Virus record (IMG/VR): IMGVR_UViG_3300006789_000196
Coordinates: 1 to 22,348 of that record
DNA from: a virus
DNA: 22,348 nt
Reading direction: 5' to 3' (one strand)
The notes beneath the pieces are model-generated. The model worked only from the letters and a program-made list of their open reading frames with translations, ran no database searches and was not told the origin of the DNA. Made by a program: the position numbers and the translations under genes. Positions 14,459 to 22,348 of the stretch are shown here, one piece after another; position 1 is the stretch's first letter; each line of letters starts with the position of its first letter.

Positions 14459-14854
14459 ATGACTATCCTAGACAAATATGATGAAGAGCTTAAGGGAGAC
14501 GTATCCATGGACGCCTTCACGGTGCATGATAGACAATTGGTTCTACCAGCTATTAAACATAAGTGGGTCGGGCGGCTGATGAGACATAAAATTAAATTAA
14601 ATGAGCGTAAGCATACAAAGAAAGTAGTCCGAGAAGATTTAATAACCCGGTTAAGGGAAGATGCAGCTGTTAGATTGTCACAAGCTGCGCTAGGTAACGC
14701 TGTGGATAATCATGACTCGATGAGAAAATTAACTATGGAAATAGAAGAAGAAAGAATTGTGATAGAATATCTCGAGAAGATTGAAAAGATTTTAAGTAGT
14801 ATGACGTTTGATATTAGAAATTTGACGGAGATTATGAAATTAGAGACACAGTAG
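14459..14854 (+). CDS. uvsY: Recombination mediator UvsY
   Basis: UvsY loads the UvsX recombinase onto single-stranded DNA coated by gp32. The 131-residue protein is close to the T4 length of 137 and resembles it at both ends: MTILDKYDEELKGDV against the T4 start MRLEDLQEELKKDV, and an ILSSMTFDIRNLTEIMKLE helix against the T4 IKSRGFAIKHIQDM ending. The middle is helical and basic (KHKWVGRLMRHKIKLNERK), as expected for DNA binding. Start 14459 is chosen because it aligns with T4; ATG 14450 is alternative. It is followed after one base by uvsW, the same pairing as in T4. Its promoter is sigma70-like, so expression is early or middle. Confidence 0.85.
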   Translation: MTILDKYDEELKGDVSMDAFTVHDRQLVLPAIKHKWVGRLMRHKIKLNERKHTKKVVREDLITRLREDAAVRLSQAALGNAVDNHDSMRKLTMEIEEERIVIEYLEKIEKILSSMTFDIRNLTEIMKLETQ

Positions 14855-14855
14855 T

Positions 14856-16304
14856 ATGCGGCTTAAGTTTGATTATGACAAAAATAAGAATCAGGGCATA
14901 GTTTCCGGTGATCTCTTCCATGAAATAAGGGAGCATTTTTCTGTACAGAACGACGCCGCGAGGTTTGCGCGACGTAGAGGGTTCTTCTGCCCGGCACGTA
15001 CATACTCTATAACACCTTCCGGGCGTTTTGATCTAGGATTGTACTATGAGATTGTAAAGTACATTGTAACTGAGCAATATGACCCGGATATAGAATGTAC
15101 AGATGAATTTAGAGATGTGTTAGGGCGGGTGAGTGCAATCGATATAGAGGAGGTAAAGCAATTAAAATTAAAATTGAGAGATTATCAGCAAGAAACCGTC
15201 GAGCAATGTCTTGAGAAGGGTTGGGGAGTCGTGAAGTTAGCCACAGGTGGTGGTAAGACATTGATTATGGCTAGTGTTATTGAAAATATATTTCAAATTA
15301 ACCCGGAAATGAAGTGCACTGTCATCGTACCAGATCTCGGACTCGTTGAGCAGACATATGCTAATTTTGAAGAGTATGGAGTTAGCTTTACATTTTCAAA
15401 ATGGACAGGTAATAACGAGTTAGATTTAAGCTCAAATGTCGTTATCTGTAATCTTGGTATATTACAGAGTAAGAATTCAAGCACAGAGTGGATGGAGGAT
15501 ATAGATATACTCATTATTGACGAAGTTCATAAGCTCAGACGTACAAATAAAATAAACAAAATAATTAATAAGGTGTATACAATGAACAGATTTGGGTTTA
15601 CTGGTACTATGCCTGAAGAGCATCTAGATCAATGGAATATTATTGGTAAGATAGGTCCAATTATCTCAGAAAAGAGCAGTGCTGATCTGAGAAAGAAGAA
15701 ATTTATTTCTAATGTTATGGTCCAGATCTTAGACGTACAGTATAAATCTAGACCAGCACCACCGGAAACAAACAGTCCGACAGAGAGGTATAGAAAAGAG
15801 TTAGAATTTATATCTAAAAATAAATTTCGGAATGATATGCTCCAAAAATTGAGTAGTAAGTTTGATAATAATTGCCTGATAATGGTAGATTATATTGAAC
15901 ATGGTGAAATTCTATACGATAAGCTAACAAAGGAATGTAAAGATAAACATGTATATTATATACGAGGTGAAGTTGATATTGAAGAAAGAGAGAAGGTACG
16001 CCAGCTGATGGAAACTCGGAAAGATATTATCATAGTGGCGATCTCAAAAATCTTTTCAACTGGTATTGATATTAAGAATTTACATTATATAATTTTTGCA
16101 TCAGGTGGTAAAGCAAAGATAAAGATAATACAATCAATAGGTCGAGGCTTACGGTTGCATAAGGACAAAGAGAGACTTATAATTTTTGATATCGCTGATA
16201 ATTTGCAGTATGGCTTGCAGCACGTTGCAAAAAGAATACAGTTTTATGAAAATGAAAGTATAACATATGCCACGCAAACCATCAAAGAAAATAAAAGTAG
16301 TTAA
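14856..16304 (+). CDS. uvsW: UvsW DNA/RNA helicase
   Basis: UvsW is an SF2 helicase that unwinds branched recombination intermediates and R-loops, shifting replication from origins to recombination. The 482-residue protein (T4: 503) shows the helicase motifs: a Q-like LRDYQQETVEQ, Walker A ATGGGKTL (129-136), DEVH in LIIDEVHKL, motif III FGFTGTMPE, and motif VI QSIGRGLRLH near the C-terminus. The first 100 residues form the small N-terminal domain typical of phage UvsW. It lies one base after uvsY and overlaps the gene 55 start by 38 bases. No Shine-Dalgarno is obvious, so it probably depends on coupled translation from uvsY. Confidence 0.95.
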   Translation: MRLKFDYDKNKNQGIVSGDLFHEIREHFSVQNDAARFARRRGFFCPARTYSITPSGRFDLGLYYEIVKYIVTEQYDPDIECTDEFRDVLGRVSAIDIEEVKQLKLKLRDYQQETVEQCLEKGWGVVKLATGGGKTLIMASVIENIFQINPEMKCTVIVPDLGLVEQTYANFEEYGVSFTFSKWTGNNELDLSSNVVICNLGILQSKNSSTEWMEDIDILIIDEVHKLRRTNKINKIINKVYTMNRFGFTGTMPEEHLDQWNIIGKIGPIISEKSSADLRKKKFISNVMVQILDVQYKSRPAPPETNSPTERYRKELEFISKNKFRNDMLQKLSSKFDNNCLIMVDYIEHGEILYDKLTKECKDKHVYYIRGEVDIEEREKVRQLMETRKDIIIVAISKIFSTGIDIKNLHYIIFASGGKAKIKIIQSIGRGLRLHKDKERLIIFDIADNLQYGLQHVAKRIQFYENESITYATQTIKENKSS

Positions 16305-16830
16305 GTCAGATCAGACTAAAGCTAATACACCGAAGAAACCGGTTTCTGCGAAGAAACCAAAAAAGAAACGTGCGAAGAAGTCTGCTAAGAAGAAGCACTA
16401 CTACGTCAACCCAGCTGAGTTTCTTCAAGATATAACAGATTATTATAGTCAAGATGAGGCAAAAAACATCCCGGAGAAGCTTGGCGAGTCTGTTTATAAA
16501 ATTGCTTCTGGATTAAGTTACGCACCTAATTTTATCAACTATTCATATAAGGATGAGATGATTGGGGATGCGATCTTAAAAATGATAACAGCTATTAAGA
16601 ATAAGAAGTTCGATATCACATCCGGTCATAATCCATTTTCATATTTTACGACTGTAGCTTTTCATGCCTTTATTAATAGGATAAAAAAAGAAAAGAAACA
16701 TCGGGAAACGATAACATCTTATCAGGAAAAAGTCTTCAATGATCTGCAGGCGGATGGCGATTATCCGGATAACATATATACACAACCGGGCAATCAGGAC
16801 GACCCGTATACTGGCGATCAAACAGACTAG
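16267..16830 (+). CDS. 55: Late transcription sigma factor gp55
   Basis: gp55 replaces the host sigma factor on RNA polymerase and recognises the late -10 element, working with gp33 and the sliding clamp gp45. The 187-residue protein matches T4 gp55 (185) through YYVNPAEFLQDITDYY, SYKDEMIGDAILKMITAIKN and PFSYFTTVAFHAFINRIKKEKKH, a sigma region 2-like segment. The first 43 residues are an unusual Lys/Pro/Ala-rich extension (KKPKKKRAKKSAKKK), not present in T4. No other ATG, GTG or TTG lies between 16267 and the conserved part, so the 38-base overlap with uvsW appears real. Its presence agrees with the late-type boxes on the minus strand. Confidence 0.92.
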   Translation: MPRKPSKKIKVVKSDQTKANTPKKPVSAKKPKKKRAKKSAKKKHYYVNPAEFLQDITDYYSQDEAKNIPEKLGESVYKIASGLSYAPNFINYSYKDEMIGDAILKMITAIKNKKFDITSGHNPFSYFTTVAFHAFINRIKKEKKHRETITSYQEKVFNDLQADGDYPDNIYTQPGNQDDPYTGDQTD

Positions 16831-16832
16831 TA

Positions 16833-17888
16833 ATGTCAAAGCCGATTACAATCCATGACACTAGTCGTGTCTGCTTAGTAAGTGATATTCATATCGGTGT
16901 ACATCAGAACACCAATGTGTGGCATAAGATCACTCTTAAGTGGGCAAAATGGTTGAGTAAGGAGCTGAAGAATAATAATGTAAAGGATATTATTATATGT
17001 GGTGATTTATTTCATTATAGAGATGAAGTTGCAGTGAATACAATTCATATAGCAACTCAAGTATTAGATATCTGGAAGGATTTTAACATAATAATACTAG
17101 TTGGTAATCATGATGCTTACTATAAAGATAGATCCGATATTAATTCACTATCTATATTAAGTGGCTGGCCGAACATTAACGTAATCTCAACTGTAACTGA
17201 TACAATCATCGATGATAAGCACTTAGTTTTTTGCCCATGGGGCACGTCGCAAGAGGATATCGCGGCCGGTGATATAATCTTCGGCCATTTTGAGATTGAA
17301 AGCTTTAAGCTGAATCATTTTAAGATATGTGACGAGGGGTTTAAGAGTTCAGATCTTTTAGATAAAACTAGATTAGTAGTGTCTGGGCATTTTCATCACA
17401 GAGAAGAAAGAGAATATTCGACCGGTACGATCTTGTATCTCGGTAATCCATTCCAAATGGACTTCGGAGATGTTGATTGCACGAAGGGTTATTATATCTT
17501 AGATATACCGAAAGCTGAGTATACGTTCACAGAGAATAAACTCTCACCTAGACATCATAAAATTAAATTGTCAGAATTATTAAAATCTGGAAAGATATCC
17601 AAGAAAATACAAGACCACATCAAAGGTAACTTCATAAAATTTTTCGTTGATCAGAATGTAACGAGTGATGATATAGACGAGTTACTTAAAACATTAACTA
17701 GTCTCAAGCCTCTATCTTTAAATGTAGATTATACTACTAACCTGAGTTATAATATCGACGATAGTGAGTATGACTTTTCGAGCGTTGACGTCTCTACCGC
17801 AATCGAGGAGTTCATATCCATGATGGAGTTAGATGATTCTCCCGATGTGGTGAAATATACACTAGATTTATATGAGAGGTGTAAATGA
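16833..17888 (+). CDS. 47: Recombination nuclease subunit gp47 (SbcD/Mre11-like)
   Basis: gp47 is the metallophosphoesterase subunit that, with gp46, resects DNA ends for recombination-dependent replication and host DNA degradation. All Mre11-type motifs are visible: SDIHIG (D18, H20), GDLFH (D58), GNHD (91-94) and SGHFHHRE. Length 351 is close to T4 gp47 (339). The gene starts two bases after the gene 55 stop, without a clear Shine-Dalgarno, and overlaps gene 46 by ATGA, so the two subunits are produced together. Assignment is firm from motifs and from the 55-47-46 order. Confidence 0.95.
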   Translation: MSKPITIHDTSRVCLVSDIHIGVHQNTNVWHKITLKWAKWLSKELKNNNVKDIIICGDLFHYRDEVAVNTIHIATQVLDIWKDFNIIILVGNHDAYYKDRSDINSLSILSGWPNINVISTVTDTIIDDKHLVFCPWGTSQEDIAAGDIIFGHFEIESFKLNHFKICDEGFKSSDLLDKTRLVVSGHFHHREEREYSTGTILYLGNPFQMDFGDVDCTKGYYILDIPKAEYTFTENKLSPRHHKIKLSELLKSGKISKKIQDHIKGNFIKFFVDQNVTSDDIDELLKTLTSLKPLSLNVDYTTNLSYNIDDSEYDFSSVDVSTAIEEFISMMELDDSPDVVKYTLDLYERCK

Positions 17889-19675
17889 GATACGTAAAAT
17901 TTAAGAAATTATCAATAAAAAATTTCTTATCAGTCGGTAGTGAGCCTGTCGTGGTAGAGTTTAGTAAAGGTCTTCATATCATCACCGGTATTAATAAGGA
18001 TAAGGAAGACCGGCGGAACGGAGTCGGTAAATCTACCGTCGCGGACGCAATCCACTTCGCCGTATTTGGAGATACATTAAGAGAATTAAAAAAGGAATTT
18101 ATCATCAATAATAAAGTACGTAAGGGTTGCGAGGTTATTTTAGAGTTAGAAGTAAAAAATAAAACATCTACAGATAAAGTAAAGATTACACGCAAGCTAG
18201 GACCTACAAAATGTTTTCTCATGATAAACGGAGAAGATAAGACACGTGATTCAATTCCGAACACAACAAAAGTCATACATGATATGCTATCTTGCACATC
18301 AGACATTTTTCAGAATTGTGTTATTATGACTGTCAATAATACAATTCCCTTCATGGCTAAGAAGAAGGTCGAGAAGAGGAAGTTTATTGAAGGTATTTTT
18401 AATTTACAGGTGTTTGGTGAAATGTTGCTTGGTGTTCGCGCTGATTTAAACCAAGAAAAACAACAACATCAGCTCACAAGAAGTAGATATGAGGAAGTGG
18501 AGAGTACAATTAAGACCTTAACAGATCAAAAAGATGAAATAGAAGATCAGAGAGAGAAGAGAGAGTTAAAATTACGAGCCCGTAAAAAGAATAATACGAA
18601 AGAAGTTAAGAATATTGATTTGCAGATTAATGAATTAAAAGAAGTAGATATTGATGATATTGATAATCAAATTATTAATCATGAAGCGAATATTGTAAAG
18701 TGCGAAGCTTCATTAGATACCTTTAACAAAGAGGTAGCTACGCGAGAAGCTAACATACAGCACTGCCATGCTGAACATAAGAAGATAGGGACTGACGCAG
18801 ATATATGCCCTACATGCTTAAAGTCTGTTACACATGATGATAGAGATAAAATAAGCACTAGAAAGTCAGCAATTGATTCAGAGATTAAAGATTTTAAAAA
18901 TGATATTAAAGACCTGAACACGCGCATCAGTACATATGTAAAGCTAAAAACAAAATTAAAAGATACAATTAATCAACAGCGTGATACTATTCTAAAAAGT
19001 AAAGATATTAATGCGCATAAGACTAGAAAACAGCAATTAGAAACATGGAATGAAGAAATTGACCAAGATCTGAAGGTGGGTAAAACTAATGCTGCTGGAA
19101 CGATTGTAAAAGCAATTAAGGATACAGAAGATAAGATAGCTGATATTAAATCGGAAATATCCAGAATTTCGAAAAAGATTGAAATGCTCGAGACAATAAA
19201 ATTTATTGTATCAGAAGAAGGTGTTAAGTCTTATATTGTTAAGAAGATTTTAAATCTATTTAATTCTAAATTAGCATACTATCTTAAAAGGATGGACGCT
19301 AATTGCCAGTGTACATTTAATGAATATTTTGAAGAAGAAATCATAAGTGAGAAAGGGAAGCATTGCTCATATTTTAATTTCTCCGGTGCAGAGAGGAAGA
19401 ATATCGATCTAGCATGTCTCTTTGCATTTATGGATATTCGCCGAATGCAAGGAGATGTGGCGTATAATATTAGTGTATATGATGAGTTATTTGATTCAAG
19501 CTTAGATGAGAAAGGTGTAGAGCTTGTATTGGAGATTTTAAAGGAGCGCGTAGAAAAACATAATGAGTGCATAATGGTGATTAGCCATAGAAAAGAAAGT
19601 ATTAAAGCCGCCACCGGTGATATTATTTTCTTAGAAAAAGAGAATGGCATTACGAGACGAATAGATTATAATTAA
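17885..19675 (+). CDS. 46: Recombination nuclease subunit gp46 (SbcC/Rad50-like)
   Basis: gp46 is the SMC-like ATPase partner of gp47. The 596-residue protein has an N-terminal Walker A NGVGKST (45-51), long coiled coils (about 180-420) split by a zinc hook CPTC (308-311), and a C-terminal ATPase half with a signature-like NFSGAERKNIDLA and Walker B with catalytic acidic residues in SVYDELFD. T4 gp46 has 560 residues, so the coiled-coil arm is slightly longer. A good Shine-Dalgarno AGAGG (17875-17879) lies five bases before the ATG, which overlaps the gene 47 stop by four bases. The protein is complete with no sign of damage. Confidence 0.95.
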   Translation: MRYVKFKKLSIKNFLSVGSEPVVVEFSKGLHIITGINKDKEDRRNGVGKSTVADAIHFAVFGDTLRELKKEFIINNKVRKGCEVILELEVKNKTSTDKVKITRKLGPTKCFLMINGEDKTRDSIPNTTKVIHDMLSCTSDIFQNCVIMTVNNTIPFMAKKKVEKRKFIEGIFNLQVFGEMLLGVRADLNQEKQQHQLTRSRYEEVESTIKTLTDQKDEIEDQREKRELKLRARKKNNTKEVKNIDLQINELKEVDIDDIDNQIINHEANIVKCEASLDTFNKEVATREANIQHCHAEHKKIGTDADICPTCLKSVTHDDRDKISTRKSAIDSEIKDFKNDIKDLNTRISTYVKLKTKLKDTINQQRDTILKSKDINAHKTRKQQLETWNEEIDQDLKVGKTNAAGTIVKAIKDTEDKIADIKSEISRISKKIEMLETIKFIVSEEGVKSYIVKKILNLFNSKLAYYLKRMDANCQCTFNEYFEEEIISEKGKHCSYFNFSGAERKNIDLACLFAFMDIRRMQGDVAYNISVYDELFDSSLDEKGVELVLEILKERVEKHNECIMVISHRKESIKAATGDIIFLEKENGITRRIDYN

Positions 19676-19682
19676 TGTAGAT

Positions 19683-20891
19683 ATGTTTACACCGTTTTCA
19701 CCATTTGGCCAGAACCCTTTCACCGGAGGTAAGCCGCAAGCTAAAGGCGATCTTCAGCCTGTGGGTCAAGATCCAGCAACTCCACCGGAGATGCATCTCC
19801 CGCGTAGTGTGCAATATTATGCAGATTATAGTGGCTGCGGATTCTGGAGAATGATTTGGCCGGAGCATTTCATAAACGCATATCAAAAAGCTATCATCAC
19901 CGGTCAAACGACGATGGTTCTAGACCCTCGATTCTATGAAAATGTCAAATGTGTACGGATTCAGCGACAAGCTACTGCAAATCAATTACAGTTTGTTCAA
20001 ATGCTTAAAGATATCCAAAAGAAGGCCGGGTTCCGTATCGTCTACGAAATTGATGATATTGTATTTAGAGAAGATATCCCAGACTATAATAAATTTAAAA
20101 CAGCATTTACATCAGATGAGATCCGAAATTCATCGCAGAAAATCATGGAGCTCTGTGACGAGATAACAGTTACAAATCACTTCATGAGAGATTATTATGC
20201 AGAGAAGACTGGTAATAAAAATGTAACTGTAATACCTAATTACGCTCCAAGATTTTGGATTGATCAATACTATAGCGAGCAAAAAGTCCGGGATAGATTT
20301 AGGAGACATAAAACGCGCCCTCGAATCCTATATGCTGGTAGTGGAGCTCACTTTGATGTAGATAACCGTGTTAAGCATCAAGATGACTTCGAGCATGTAT
20401 CAGATGCAATAATACGATCGCGTAACGAATTTAAATATGTTTTTATCGGCGCCTTTCCGGCCGCCATTGGACCGTACATACAGAATGGTGAGATGGAATT
20501 CCACCAATGGCAACCGCTATATGAGTATCCCAGCCTTGTTGATTCACTTCAGATTAACATGATGATTGCTCCTCTACAAGACAATACTTTTAACAAAGCT
20601 AAGAGCGATATTAAGCATCTAGAAGCATGCGCGCTAGGCATTCCTTGCGCACTTCAAAATCTTGTAACATATAAAAACGCCCCGATCAAATTTGATACCG
20701 GAGATCAGATGGTAAACTCTATTCGCCGAGTTCTTAATAACAAGAATGATTATCTCCGAGCATCGCGCGATGGAAGACAGGTAGCCAAGGCCCGGTGGTT
20801 AGAATCACCAGATAATCTAGGTAAGTATGTTGAATTATTTACATTACCTTACAAACACCCGGACCGGAAATTAATCAACGCTATTCAATGA
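19683..20891 (+). CDS. GT-B glycosyltransferase (GT4-like)
   Basis: The 402-residue protein has a Pro/Gly-rich N-terminal 60 residues, then a two-domain GT-B layout. The first domain includes VYEIDDIVFREDIPDYN and VTVIPNYAP. The second begins RPRILYAGSGAHFDV and ends with KSDIKHLEACALGIPCALQN, the nucleotide-sugar binding pattern of GT4-like enzymes. The donor and acceptor sugars are unknown. It starts seven bases after gene 46 and overlaps the aminotransferase-like gene by ATGA, so the two are coupled. Together they could build or transfer an amino sugar onto phage DNA, a virion protein or a host surface. Similar enzymes are frequent in marine T4-like phages. Family level is fairly firm. Confidence 0.8.
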   Translation: MFTPFSPFGQNPFTGGKPQAKGDLQPVGQDPATPPEMHLPRSVQYYADYSGCGFWRMIWPEHFINAYQKAIITGQTTMVLDPRFYENVKCVRIQRQATANQLQFVQMLKDIQKKAGFRIVYEIDDIVFREDIPDYNKFKTAFTSDEIRNSSQKIMELCDEITVTNHFMRDYYAEKTGNKNVTVIPNYAPRFWIDQYYSEQKVRDRFRRHKTRPRILYAGSGAHFDVDNRVKHQDDFEHVSDAIIRSRNEFKYVFIGAFPAAIGPYIQNGEMEFHQWQPLYEYPSLVDSLQINMMIAPLQDNTFNKAKSDIKHLEACALGIPCALQNLVTYKNAPIKFDTGDQMVNSIRRVLNNKNDYLRASRDGRQVAKARWLESPDNLGKYVELFTLPYKHPDRKLINAIQ

Positions 20892-21508
20892 TACAGAGCT
20901 GGGAAAATGTAGATAGATTTGAAGAGATAGTTGCAGATTACGCAGGAGCAAAATACGGTATAGCGACGGATAGTTGCACTAATTCGATTTTTCTTTGCTT
21001 AAAATACCTCCAGATAAAATCAAGTATTTGTACGGAGATTGATATTGATGTACCAAAGCAGACGTACGTGTCAGTACCGATGTCAGTTAAACATGCTGGT
21101 CATAAGATCAATTTTGTTGATGATCACTGGACCGGGACATACAAGTTTAAGCCATTCGATATAACAGATGGAGCAGTCCGGTTTACTCAAGGCATGTACG
21201 AAGGAGGATTCCATTGCCTATCTTTTCATATTAAGAAGCATCTACCAATCGGTAGAGGTGGAATGATATTAACAGACGATGCTGATGCTCGAGATTGGTT
21301 TAAACAAGCGCGATATGATGGCCGGTCCTCTATATTCTTTAACGATGTAAAGGATATTAAAGTATGTGGCTGGCATATGTATATGACACCGGAGCAGGCC
21401 TCTAGAGGCATAGAATTATTTTACAGGCTCCCTAAAGATAACCCGGATCTAGCATGCTGGCAGGATTATAATTACGATTTATCTGAATTTAGTTGCTTTA
21501 AGAACTAA
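20888..21508 (+). CDS. Short DegT/DnrJ-type PLP aminotransferase-like protein
   Basis: The 206-residue protein matches the large domain of DegT/DnrJ/EryC1/StrS sugar aminotransferases. It has VADYAGAKYGIATDSCTNSI at the N-terminus, PKQTYVSVPMSVKHAGHKINFVD in the middle, and the PLP-lysine region LSFHIKKHLPIGRGGMILTD, with K117 the likely Schiff-base lysine. Typical members have 360-400 residues, so the C-terminal domain is mostly absent. The gene ends cleanly, with the polymerase gene 21 bases downstream, so this looks like an inherited short form rather than a fresh truncation. It is coupled to the glycosyltransferase. Activity would need a dimer or a partner. It may make an amino sugar nucleotide. 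Confidence 0.75.
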   Translation: MIQSWENVDRFEEIVADYAGAKYGIATDSCTNSIFLCLKYLQIKSSICTEIDIDVPKQTYVSVPMSVKHAGHKINFVDDHWTGTYKFKPFDITDGAVRFTQGMYEGGFHCLSFHIKKHLPIGRGGMILTDDADARDWFKQARYDGRSSIFFNDVKDIKVCGWHMYMTPEQASRGIELFYRLPKDNPDLACWQDYNYDLSEFSCFKN

Positions 21509-21521
21509 TATATCATATAAT
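21493..21521 (+). promoter_or_regulatory. Putative sigma70-like promoter of gene 43
   Basis: TTGCTT (21493-21498), a 17-base spacer and TATAAT (21516-21521) end eight bases before the ATG at 21530. The -35 lies inside the end of the aminotransferase-like gene. A nearly leaderless transcript is predicted. Confidence 0.5.
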
Positions 21522-21529
21522 ACAACCAT

Positions 21530-22348
21530 ATGTATAGGAACGTCGTTTACGATCCAAGCAATCAATCAATGCGATTATTTACTTGGGATGAAGAAGGTAA
21601 TCGGGTCAGTGCAGACGTGACATATGAGCCTTATTTTTACTATGAAGATCCAAACGGTCGTGATGGTGTATCTTTATTCAATACACCTTTATCAAAAAAG
21701 ACATTCTCAACATCTTACGAGAGGGGGATCGATACTGGTCAATATGCTCGAAATGGAGTTAGACGTACCAATAATAAGAGAGTATTTGAAAACTTAAAAC
21801 CGGAAACACAATTTCTAATTGATCAATTTTGGACTGAATATGATAAGCCAGAATTTTCACAGCATCCGTTAAAGATATGGTTTATTGATATAGAAACATA
21901 TTCACCTGGAGCATTCCCAGAGCCATCAAGAGCGAAAGATCCAATCAACGTAATTACAATATATGACACATTAGAGAAGCATTTTTATTCATGGGGAACT
22001 AAACCATATAAAAGTAAAGAAGAGGATGTTACATATACAAGTTGCCGCAACGAACGCGAAATGCTCTTAAAGTTCATCCAGCATATGGAAAAGGATTACC
22101 CAGATTTATTGACTGGTTGGAATAGTGACTTTTTTGATATCCCTTACATCGTTAGACGTGTTGGAAAGCAACTAGGTGATGAAGCGATTAATAGATTATC
22201 TCCTGCGAACCACCTTCGCGATCCGGTATATTCAAGAATACTACCTGGAGAATTTTATAAAGATAAAGAGAGATTTTATATTAAAGGTCTATCGTGTATT
22301 GACTACTTGGATGTATATAAGATTTTTACTCAAGGGTTGAGAGAGTCA
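21530..22348 (+). CDS. 43: Family B DNA polymerase gp43 (5' part)
   Basis: The frame is open from ATG 21530 to the window end, 273 residues. It contains the N-terminal domain (YEPYFYYEDPNGRDGV) and the start of the 3'-5' exonuclease domain: Exo I WFIDIETYSPGAFPEP with the catalytic DIE, and Exo II LTGWNSDFFDIPYIVRRV. Both match T4 gp43, the replicative polymerase. The polymerase domain lies outside the window. The gene follows the short aminotransferase by 21 bases, has its own sigma70-like promoter and no Shine-Dalgarno. Gene 43 lies close to genes 46/47 as in other T4-like phages, here with the sugar genes between. Confidence 0.93.
   Translation, partial: MYRNVVYDPSNQSMRLFTWDEEGNRVSADVTYEPYFYYEDPNGRDGVSLFNTPLSKKTFSTSYERGIDTGQYARNGVRRTNNKRVFENLKPETQFLIDQFWTEYDKPEFSQHPLKIWFIDIETYSPGAFPEPSRAKDPINVITIYDTLEKHFYSWGTKPYKSKEEDVTYTSCRNEREMLLKFIQHMEKDYPDLLTGWNSDFFDIPYIVRRVGKQLGDEAINRLSPANHLRDPVYSRILPGEFYKDKERFYIKGLSCIDYLDVYKIFTQGLRES

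Noticed and set aside
1-22348. tRNA genes, CRISPR arrays, insertion sequences or integrase sites
   Set aside because: None was recognised by eye on either strand; a tRNAscan-type search would be needed to exclude a tRNA formally.

Overview
The window reads as part of the genome of an AT-rich, T4-like marine myovirus. The decisive evidence is an ordered block of T4 core genes on the plus strand: uvsY, uvsW, gene 55 (late sigma factor), genes 47 and 46 (SbcD/SbcC-type nuclease) and the start of gene 43 (family B DNA polymerase). Auxiliary genes common in marine T4-like phages surround it: folE, queD, queE, a phage copy of ribosomal protein bS21, and a short PLP aminotransferase beside a glycosyltransferase. 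The host cannot be read from the sequence. bS21 and the preQ0 genes fit a phage of an abundant marine proteobacterium, and no photosynthesis genes are present.

Layout. 1-4943 (minus): three late-type structural genes, namely a partial PKD-like protein, a short protein with a phage-fibre N-terminal motif, and a 1049-residue virion protein of unknown role. 5037-5735 (plus): a JmjC/cupin oxygenase-like protein converging on rpsU (bS21, minus). 5968-6327 (minus): a small membrane/coiled-coil protein. 6368-8618: the 7-deazaguanine genes queE and queD (minus) and folE (plus), fired from a symmetric divergent promoter. 8602-14426 (minus): a long tightly packed operon of accessory genes, several with N-terminal peptides resembling the T4 capsid-targeting signal. 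14459-22348 (plus): the recombination, late-transcription and replication block, with two sugar genes between genes 46 and 43. No gene-free stretch reaches 300 bases. No tRNA, CRISPR array or insertion sequence was recognised.

How it may work together. Plus-strand genes and queD/rpsU have sigma70-like promoters. Several minus-strand genes have T4-late-like (N)TAAATA boxes, which the gp55 encoded here should recognise. At many first genes the promoter sits so close to the ATG that the mRNA would have almost no leader. Clear Shine-Dalgarno sequences appear mainly at genes inside operons. A phage bS21 and a possible ribosomal oxygenase lie in the same genome, which makes translation of leader-poor messages an attractive hypothesis.

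The second candidate system is the 8602-13124 operon. It encodes an HxGH adenylyltransferase-like protein, a KxDG ligase-like protein and a PD-(D/E)XK-like protein. All three carry N-terminal LxE peptides that could mark them for packaging in the head and delivery with the DNA.
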